A DNA stretch of 7,713 nt from Brevundimonas sp. UBA5713. Its GTDB lineage: Bacteria; Pseudomonadota; Alphaproteobacteria; Caulobacterales; Caulobacteraceae. Numbering within the stretch: position 1 is the stretch's first letter; every line of letters starts with the position of its first letter. The translations under genes were made by a program, and so were the position numbers. Where the stretch lies: contig NZ_DIGV01000018.1 in the NCBI RefSeq assembly GCF_002419815.1, positions 107,293 through 115,005 of the forward strand, read 5' to 3'. Below the pieces are notes generated by a model. That model saw only the letters and a list, made by a program, of their open reading frames with translations, was not told the DNA's origin and did no database searches. Below are positions 1 through 4,660 of this stretch, in pieces.

Positions 1-40
1 TAAAACCCCGAACGGGCGGCTGAGCGATCAGCCGCCCGTT
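1..40 (-). terminator. Intrinsic terminator of the sulfur operon, overlapping the exporter's stop codon
   Basis: A perfect 13-bp inverted repeat (arms 11-23 and 28-40) encloses a 4-nt loop (24-27). Read on the minus strand, the stem is followed by CGGGG and then TTTTA, a modest U-tract five bases beyond the stem base. The right arm covers the last codons and the TGA stop (28-30) of the TauE/SafE gene, so the terminator is partly coding. On the plus strand the stem is followed by ATGGTTTT, so weak termination of transcripts from the other side is possible. The stem is unmistakable; its efficiency is inferred, because the U-tract is short and displaced. Confidence 0.75.
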
Positions 41-804
41 ATGGTTTTGACGAAGACATAGACGGCGACTAGCAGGATCATCCCTGCAAACAAGCGACGA
101 CTAATCGCGGCATGATCCGCCAGTCGCTTGGAAGTCGGCAGACCGGCCCATGTGCCGACTGCGCCGCCGAGGGCCATGGCCAAGACGGCCCACCAGTTTA
201 TCATTCCCGACAGGCTGTAGTTGACTGCCGTGCTGGCTCCGAAGGCCGCAACACTCAGCAGCGAGGTCGCTTGCGCGGCGGCCAGCGTCATGCCCGTTGC
301 CCATACCAGGCCCGGCACAATCAGAAATCCGCCACCAATCCCGAAGAAGCCCGCTGCGCTACCCACTACCGTCGCCGCGCCGGCCAATCTCGGCACCATC
401 TGCCGGTTCAAACGCGCGTCCGGGTTTCCCAAATCCCGCTTTGGCCGCAGCATTGACGCCCCAATCAACGCCATAGCCACTGCAAAGGCGATCAACAGGG
501 CGTCTCCCGAGATGGTCTTGGCGACACTGGATCCGATCCATGCGGCTGTCGCGCCAATCACGGCGAACATAACAGCGCAGGGCCAGCGGACACGCCCTGC
601 CCGTGCCTGCCCGGCCAGTGCCGTCAGGCCGTTTAGGGCCACGCCCGCTGCTGAGATGCCGATGGCGGTGTGAGGATCAGCTATCCCCACAACATAGAGC
701 AACAGCGGCACCGCCAGAACCGAACCACCCCCGCCGAAGACCGTCAGCAACAGAGCAACAAGCCCTCCGCTGAGGCCTGCCAGCAGGAACTGTATCGGCT
801 CCAT
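28..804 (-). CDS. Sulfite exporter TauE/SafE family membrane protein
   Basis: A polytopic inner-membrane protein of 258 residues, the usual size for TauE/SafE (about 250-270). Members are associated with export of sulfite, sulfoacetate or related sulfur oxyanions; the exact substrate here is inferred. Two homologous halves are visible. Each begins with a glycine-rich loop and hydrophobic helix (G24-GGG-S28 with VP near 32-33, and G155-IGGGFLIVP near 164) and continues with an 'A-T/S-L' helix, as in the internal duplication typical of the family. About eight hydrophobic segments are interrupted by a charged cytoplasmic loop (about 119-138). The ATG start lies 4 nt after the rhodanese stop (TAG GGCA ATG) with no strong Shine-Dalgarno, so translation is probably coupled. 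It is the last gene of the repressor-rhodanese-exporter operon. Next to a persulfide dioxygenase, which makes sulfite, export of sulfite is the natural reading. Confidence 0.9.
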   Translation of the reverse strand: MEPIQFLLAGLSGGLVALLLTVFGGGGSVLAVPLLLYVVGIADPHTAIGISAAGVALNGLTALAGQARAGRVRWPCAVMFAVIGATAAWIGSSVAKTISGDALLIAFAVAMALIGASMLRPKRDLGNPDARLNRQMVPRLAGAATVVGSAAGFFGIGGGFLIVPGLVWATGMTLAAAQATSLLSVAAFGASTAVNYSLSGMINWWAVLAMALGGAVGTWAGLPTSKRLADHAAISRRLFAGMILLVAVYVFVKTITGG

Positions 805-808
805 TGCC

Positions 809-1342
809 CTAGGCCTTCTTCATTGCGCGGTTCCACGGCATCACCGCCAGAAGGCGCGCCATGCCACAGAAACCGGTCGCTCCCGCTAGAAACAGGCCAG
901 CACCCACGAAGGCGCACAGACCATAAAAGCCCGGATGCACGACAGTGCCCAGAACTGCGCCCACCAGAATAAGGCCGCCAGCGGCCATCTGTACCTGACG
1001 CATCAGCTCCAACGGCTGTCTGGTATCGACCTTCACGGGCAAGCCCGACTTCTTCCAGCCATCCAAACCGCCTTCTAGCACATAGACCATGCCGGAAACA
1101 CGCGCATCCAGACGCGCGCACGCCCCGGTGGTGCGGTTGCCGCTGCGGCACATGAAGATGGTGTCCTTGTCCGCTTCCAGATTCAGATTGGTGTTGTCGA
1201 AGATCGACAGTGGAGCCAGCACTGCGCCATCGATATGTTCGCGGGCATATTCATCAGGCTCGCGAATATCTACGAGCACAGCCTTGCCAGCTTTCAGGCG
1301 TGCAGCAACGTCCTGCGGTTGCAGGTTCACAAGAGGATTCAT
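809..1342 (-). CDS. Rhodanese domain fused to YgaP-like (DUF2892) membrane hairpin
   Basis: A 177-residue membrane-anchored sulfurtransferase. Residues about 5-105 form a single rhodanese domain: VDIREPDEY (24-32), then HIDGA (36-40), then the catalytic loop C65-R-S-G-N-R70, and the closing GGLDGW motif (91-96). C65 would carry the persulfide. Residues about 117-177 form two hydrophobic helices (about 119-136 and 139-157) ending in TGFCGM and a short basic tail, matching the DUF2892 transmembrane region found in E. coli YgaP. The family moves sulfane sulfur between thiosulfate or persulfide donors and thiol acceptors. A second cysteine in the membrane part (C159) could take part in relay, which is inference. 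AAGGA at 1351-1355, 8 nt before the ATG, supports the start. The gene begins 19 nt after the ArsR regulator and ends 4 nt before the exporter, so the three are one operon. Confidence 0.92.
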   Translation of the reverse strand: MNPLVNLQPQDVAARLKAGKAVLVDIREPDEYAREHIDGAVLAPLSIFDNTNLNLEADKDTIFMCRSGNRTTGACARLDARVSGMVYVLEGGLDGWKKSGLPVKVDTRQPLELMRQVQMAAGGLILVGAVLGTVVHPGFYGLCAFVGAGLFLAGATGFCGMARLLAVMPWNRAMKKA

Positions 1343-1361
1343 TGTCGAATTCCTTTCGGCC

Positions 1362-1679
1362 TTAGCCCGCGCTCGGCGGGCAATAGATTTCAGCCAGCGT
1401 ACCGATCAGCTTCAAAGCCGAAGGATCGCTGATGCTGTAGAAAACAGCCGTGCCCTGTCGTCGGGCCTCGACCAGTCCATCGTCACGCAGACGCGCCAGA
1501 TGCTGTGACAGCGCGGACTGGGACAAGCCCAGTTGCAACTCGGCCACCTGCTTCTCGCCCTCGCCCAACTGGCACAGGATCATCAAGCGACTTTCGTTAG
1601 ACAGGGCCTTAAGCAGCTTTGCTGCCTCTCCGGCATTTTCCTGAAACTGCTCGAGGCTCATTTGCGTGAGATCAACCAT
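1362..1679 (-). CDS. bigR: ArsR/SmtB-family persulfide-responsive repressor (BigR/SqrR type)
   Basis: A 105-residue winged-helix transcription factor. After an N-terminal helix, the LKALSNESRLMIL segment (23-35) is the classic ArsR opening. The helix-turn-helix covers about 44-70 (SQSALSQHLARLRDDGLV is the recognition part, 53-70), and the wing is about 71-83. Two cysteines, C36 in 'ILCQL' and C100 in 'IYCPP', occupy the positions of the cysteine pair that forms a disulfide or polysulfide bridge in BigR and SqrR. There is no other cysteine and no arsenic- or metal-type ligand cluster, so persulfide sensing is favoured over metal sensing. The gene is first in the operon with the rhodanese and exporter, and divergent from the dioxygenase. 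No Shine-Dalgarno precedes the ATG, and the best -10 element places transcription start at about the A of the ATG, suggesting a leaderless message. An internal ATG (codon 7) is a less likely start. Family assignment is firm; the inducer is inferred from cysteines and neighbours. Confidence 0.9.
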   Translation of the reverse strand: MVDLTQMSLEQFQENAGEAAKLLKALSNESRLMILCQLGEGEKQVAELQLGLSQSALSQHLARLRDDGLVEARRQGTAVFYSISDPSALKLIGTLAEIYCPPSAG

Positions 1680-1685
1680 GCAGCC

Positions 1686-1713
1686 AATATATAAGAACTT
1701 GCTAAATTAGCAA
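1686..1713 (-). promoter_or_regulatory. Candidate promoter for the repressor-rhodanese-exporter operon
   Basis: Read on the minus strand, TTGCTA (1713-1708) and TATATT (1691-1686) are separated by 16 bp. The predicted start is at about 1679, which is the first base of the repressor ATG. The two elements are the exact mirror images of the plus-strand promoter elements around A1706. Confidence 0.5.
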
Positions 1714-1726
1714 TACCTAATATGTT
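1699..1726 (+). promoter_or_regulatory. Candidate promoter for the persulfide dioxygenase gene
   Basis: TTGCTA (1699-1704) as -35 and TATGTT (1721-1726) as -10 are separated by 16 bp, predicting a start near 1733 and a leader of about 15 nt that includes the GGAGG ribosome site. The -35 is one half of the central palindrome. It is a reasonable sigma-70-type match, not proven. Confidence 0.5.
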
Positions 1727-1737
1727 GTAATCCGAAT

Positions 1738-1742
1738 GGAGG
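1738..1742 (+). promoter_or_regulatory. Ribosome binding site that fixes the dioxygenase start
   Basis: GGAGG lies 5 nt before the ATG at 1748. It overlaps the G of an earlier in-frame ATG at 1736, which therefore cannot use this site and has no site of its own. The start is at 1748, not 1736. Confidence 0.8.
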
Positions 1743-1747
1743 ACATC

Positions 1748-2620
1748 ATGACCCATACCCCCACCCCAGAGGTGACTGGCTTCTTTGATGCTCAGACCAA
1801 TACAGTCAGCTATCTGGTGGTTGATCCTGCAACGCGACATGCCGCCATTATCGATCCGGTGCTTGATTACGATGCCGCAGCGGCGCGTACATCAACCCAA
1901 TCGATCGACGCCATTATGCAGACGGTTTCCGAGCGTGGCCTCAAATTGGTGCGCGTTCTGGAAACCCACGCCCACGCTGATCACCTGACGGGTGCTGACG
2001 AAATCCGTACCCGTACCGGCGTACCTATCGGCATAGGTCAGCACATCACCAAGGTGCAAAAAGTCTTCGGCAATCTGTTTGAAGCCCACGATGTCAGTCA
2101 CGATGCCGTTGTCTTCGACGAGACCTATACAGACGGCGATAGCTTCCAGATCGGTGAACTGAGCGCCCGTGTGATTCACACGCCGGGACACACGCCTGCC
2201 TGTGTCACCTATGTGATCGGCGATGCGGCCTTTGTCGGCGACACGCTGTTCATGCCGGACTATGGCACTGCGCGCTGTGACTTCCCCGGCGGCGATGCCC
2301 GTACGCTCTATCGTTCGATCGAAAAGATCCTAGCGCTTCCGGAAGAAGCCCGCATATTCGTCGGCCATGACTACCTGCCGCAGGGCCGTAGCGATTATGT
2401 CTGGGAAACCAGCGTGGGCGCGCAGAAATCCGGCAACATCCACATCGGCCAAGGGCGCACGGAGGACGAGTTTGTGGCCTTGCGGGAGGCCCGAGACGCC
2501 ACCTTGTCGGCACCCAAACTGATCCTGCCCGCGCTTCAGGTGAATATCCGCGCCGGAGCCTTGCCGCCCCCCGAAGAGAGCGGGACGCGGTTTCTGAAAC
2601 TGCCGCTCAACGCGATGTAG
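1748..2620 (+). CDS. ETHE1-type persulfide dioxygenase (metallo-beta-lactamase fold)
   Basis: A 290-residue MBL-fold protein. Numbering from the ATG at 1748, the metal motif ETHAHADHL gives H74, H76, D78 and H79; HTPGH gives H148; GDT gives D165; GHDY gives H207. The pattern 'GDTLFMPDYGTARCDFPGG' (164-182) and the long C-terminal part (about 215-290) mark the ETHE1/Blh persulfide dioxygenase branch rather than glyoxalase II or lactamase. These enzymes bind one iron through two His and one Asp, and use oxygen to convert glutathione persulfide to sulfite and glutathione, acting in the cytoplasm. In BigR-controlled systems the same enzyme is called Blh. It is divergent from the repressor-rhodanese-exporter operon and shares its palindromic control region, so it should be induced together with it. 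The stop lies 6 bp from the stop of the convergent gene and I see no terminator there. An ATG at 1736 would add four residues but overlaps the ribosome site. Confidence 0.92.
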   Translation: MTHTPTPEVTGFFDAQTNTVSYLVVDPATRHAAIIDPVLDYDAAAARTSTQSIDAIMQTVSERGLKLVRVLETHAHADHLTGADEIRTRTGVPIGIGQHITKVQKVFGNLFEAHDVSHDAVVFDETYTDGDSFQIGELSARVIHTPGHTPACVTYVIGDAAFVGDTLFMPDYGTARCDFPGGDARTLYRSIEKILALPEEARIFVGHDYLPQGRSDYVWETSVGAQKSGNIHIGQGRTEDEFVALREARDATLSAPKLILPALQVNIRAGALPPPEESGTRFLKLPLNAM

Positions 2621-2626
2621 GCGGGC

Positions 2627-2926
2627 TTAGCTCAGTTGGGACAGGGCGACGCTCACGATCCACATCAGGATCGGCGGCGACGCGACGATGATGGCCAGAC
2701 CATATTGCCGCCGCAGCAGTAGCCACCACGCCACCAGCGGGCAGATCATCAGGGCGCAATACGGGATCATCGTCTGCAAGGCTATGCCCAGTCCCACGGC
2801 CCCCTCGCGATAGGCGGCCCATGTCAGAACGACCGGCATCAGGCCGACGAATGTTCCGGCCAGACCGAACAGGGTGGTCACCGCCAGCCACAGGGCGGCG
2901 GGTCGGCGAAGTTTGGCGTTGGTCAT
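2627..2926 (-). CDS. Hypothetical three-helix membrane protein
   Basis: I do not recognise a family. The 99-residue product has a short basic N-terminus (MTNAKLRR) followed by three hydrophobic stretches, about 11-35, 44-70 and 75-96. An LLLRRQ positive cluster lies after helix two. A conserved-looking proline is present in each helix, and there is no signal peptidase site or metal motif. Its ATG starts 1 nt after the TAA of the upstream squalene/phytoene-synthase-like gene (TAA G ATG) with no separate ribosome site, so it is almost certainly translationally coupled to that gene and may act with it. It is convergent with the dioxygenase gene. That it is real is supported by this junction and the uniform hydrophobic pattern. 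An overlapping minus-strand frame (2607-2891) is arginine/glycine-rich and looks like a shadow. Confidence 0.75.
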   Translation of the reverse strand: MTNAKLRRPAALWLAVTTLFGLAGTFVGLMPVVLTWAAYREGAVGLGIALQTMIPYCALMICPLVAWWLLLRRQYGLAIIVASPPILMWIVSVALSQLS

Positions 2927-2927
2927 C

Positions 2928-3554
2928 TTAGATACGGCCCCTCACCGTGTTCCAGAACAGTTGCAGCCGCTTGGTCGGCTCGGCCTGCTGACGCGAAAGG
3001 CTGGCGTGGGCCACGGCGGGAAAAGCCTTGGCTGGCAGAGACTTCAGAGCGGCATTTGCGGCAGGCTTCAACGCCTTGGCCTCTGCTTCCCGCCCTGTCT
3101 GCATCATGCCGAAGACACGCCCCGCATCCCTAGCTGCCGATGCATGATCCCCTGCCCCCAATATGCGCGCTGCCAGCACCATGGGGCCGGCGAAAAAGGC
3201 GTCCAGATCGTGCGGAGCCTTGTGCACACGGCCGATGTGCGCCCCGATCAGAGCGTCAAACGGCGCACGATCCAATCCGCGGCGGTTCACCAGTTCTGTA
3301 AGGCCCTCCAACACAGGATGGCCGACGCGCGGTGTATTGGTGAACACCCCGTCCATCTGCTCGGCCCACCACGTAAATCGCATCTCTGCCAGCAAGGGCT
3401 GGGTCACGCGCGTGGGAATAGCGACCAGTTCGGCCTCGAACGCATAAAGGGTTATCAGATCCGCCCGCGCTTGACCGTCATCGACAAACCGGCTGGACAG
3501 CCAGCGGTCGAGGTCGGCCGCGCGTACCTGAGCATCAAGATCAACAGAAGTCAT
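2928..3554 (-). CDS. Squalene/phytoene synthase family protein, NDUFAF6-like, without catalytic aspartates
   Basis: A 208-residue protein. Residues 35-70 (LYAFEAEL...IPTRV..PLLAEMRFTWWAEQMDGV) carry the family signature for the first half of the trans-isoprenyl synthase fold, and the C-terminus (RLQLFWNTVRGRI) matches the usual end of the NDUFAF6-like subgroup. Active squalene or phytoene synthases have about 280-350 residues and two Asp-rich DxxxD motifs. Here the first is replaced by E40-A-E-L-V and no second motif is seen, so prenyl-diphosphate condensation is unlikely. The NDUFAF6 branch serves as a respiratory complex I assembly factor in mitochondria, and the bacterial homologues are usually annotated only by family. 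The ATG at 3554 follows AGGGG (3559-3563) and is preferred; a GTG at 3575 would add seven residues. The gene is coupled to the small membrane protein downstream and lies after secF, separated by a terminator. Enzyme names such as CrtB should not be applied. Confidence 0.82.
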   Translation of the reverse strand: MTSVDLDAQVRAADLDRWLSSRFVDDGQARADLITLYAFEAELVAIPTRVTQPLLAEMRFTWWAEQMDGVFTNTPRVGHPVLEGLTELVNRRGLDRAPFDALIGAHIGRVHKAPHDLDAFFAGPMVLAARILGAGDHASAARDAGRVFGMMQTGREAEAKALKPAANAALKSLPAKAFPAVAHASLSRQQAEPTKRLQLFWNTVRGRI

Positions 3555-3622
3555 GTTGCCCCTGCCATGCGGCACGAAGCGGAGCGGCGCAAGCCGCTTC
3601 TGCGTCCTGCGTCACCGGATAC

Positions 3623-3656
3623 AAAAAACCCGCCTGTCCAAAAGGTCAGGCGGGTT
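3623..3656 (-). terminator. Strong intrinsic terminator after secF
   Basis: A 10-bp perfect stem (3627-3636 and 3647-3656), extended inward past one T-T mismatch by two GC pairs to an AAAA/TTTT tetraloop, is followed on the minus strand by T6 (3628-3623). It starts 24 nt after the secF stop and closes the Sec operon before the synthase-like gene. Confidence 0.93.
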
Positions 3657-3679
3657 GATTGTTTCAGCACGACGAACCG

Positions 3680-4660
3680 TTAGGGACGGCTGGCCATGCC
3701 CAGTTTCACCGGCTTGAGGTCATCGTCGCCACCGCGCGAGATGTTCCCGCGACGCACGCCCCACATAAGCACGATCGGCGTACCGACATAGATCGACGAG
3801 AAGGTGCCGATGATGATGCCCAGCATCAGGATGATCGAGAAGCTGAACAGGGCCTCGCCGCCGAAGATGGCCAGAATGGCCAGCACACCCACCGCCGTCA
3901 CACCGGTCATGATGGTACGGGTCAGGGTCTCGTTCAGCGACAGGTCGATCACGTCCTGCAACGGCATGGTCTTATACTTGCGCAGGTTTTCGCGCAGGCG
4001 GTCGAACACAACCACGGTGTCGTTCATCGAATAGCCGATAACCGTCAGAATGGCTGCCACGGTGTTCAGGCTGAACTCGAAGCGGAACAGCACGACCAAA
4101 CCAAAGGTCAGGATCACGTCGTGCAGCAGACCGATGATCGCGCCAAAGCCAAACTGCGGCTCAAAGCGGAACCAGATGTACAGGAACATCAGGAAGATCG
4201 CGGCAGCCAGAGCATACAGGCCCGAGCGGAACAGCTCGCCAGACACCTTCGAACCCACGACGCTGACACCCGAATAGGTCACCTCGCCCACGCTGTCGCT
4301 GATCGCCTTTTCGACGCGCGCCACAACTTCGGACTGGTTCTGACCTTCAGGGATCTGGAAACGGATGATTGCCGCAGACTCGCTGTCGATACCTTGAACT
4401 TGAACGTCGCCCAGACCGAGGTCACCCACGGCACCACGCACGCGCTCCAGCTGAAGCACCTGACCGGCTGGCTTGGACACTTCCATGGTGGCACCACCAC
4501 GGAAGTCGATGCCCAGATTAAGGCCGGGATAGAAGCAACCGATGATCGACGCCACGCACAGCAGGGCGGCAAGACCGCCCATGAGCTTGGCATGGCGCAC
4601 GAACCGGAAGTTGGTCTTCTGCGGCATAAGTTTGATGAGAGGCCATCCACGCATCGACAT
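3680..4660 (-). CDS. secF: Protein translocase subunit SecF
   Basis: An inner-membrane partner of SecD that uses the proton gradient to help pull proteins through SecYEG and release them on the periplasmic side. The 326-residue length matches E. coli SecF (323). The first helix (about 27-44) is followed by the LGIDFRGG motif (49-56) and a periplasmic domain up to about 140. The remaining five helices include 'GYSMNDTVVVFDRLRE' (209-224), where D214 and R221 correspond to the conserved proton-path region, and 'TLTRTIMTGVTA' (246-257). A short charged tail ends the protein. The ATG overlaps the secD stop by one base (TAATG), the usual coupling that keeps the two subunits equimolar. It is the last gene before the terminator at 3623-3656. 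No anomalies. Confidence 0.98.
   Translation of the reverse strand: MSMRGWPLIKLMPQKTNFRFVRHAKLMGGLAALLCVASIIGCFYPGLNLGIDFRGGATMEVSKPAGQVLQLERVRGAVGDLGLGDVQVQGIDSESAAIIRFQIPEGQNQSEVVARVEKAISDSVGEVTYSGVSVVGSKVSGELFRSGLYALAAAIFLMFLYIWFRFEPQFGFGAIIGLLHDVILTFGLVVLFRFEFSLNTVAAILTVIGYSMNDTVVVFDRLRENLRKYKTMPLQDVIDLSLNETLTRTIMTGVTAVGVLAILAIFGGEALFSFSIILMLGIIIGTFSSIYVGTPIVLMWGVRRGNISRGGDDDLKPVKLGMASRP

Larger units (their letters stand above)
1685..1727. promoter_or_regulatory. 43-bp interrupted palindrome, likely repressor operator
   Basis: The intergenic region is symmetric around A1706. The core is a perfect 7-1-7 repeat, TTGCTAA-A-TTAGCAA (1699-1713). Outside a 3-bp unmatched spacer on each side, the outer arms ATATAAG (1689-1695) and CTAATAT (1717-1723) match at 6 of 7 positions around the same centre, and CAA/TTG (1685-1687 and 1725-1727) add three more. 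In total 16 of 21 mirrored positions pair. AT-rich imperfect palindromes over the promoter are known operators for BigR/SqrR-type repressors. Binding of the neighbouring repressor here is inferred. Confidence 0.75.

Noticed and set aside
1736..1747. Earlier ATG as start of the dioxygenase
   Set aside because: It overlaps the GGAGG that serves the ATG at 1748 and has no ribosome site of its own.
2621..2646. tRNA-like 5' half: seven bases followed by TAGCTCAGTTGG and a pairable D-arm
   Set aside because: The A-box-like match is exact, but no anticodon arm or GGTTCGA T-loop follows within the expected distance. The stretch is the C-terminal coding sequence of the small membrane protein. It could be a coincidence or an old attachment remnant; no flanking duplicate is visible.
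2874..3683. Plus-strand open frame of 269 codons antisense to the synthase-like gene
   Set aside because: It has no domain, runs through the strong terminator hairpin of the opposite strand, and the minus-strand gene carries clear family motifs.
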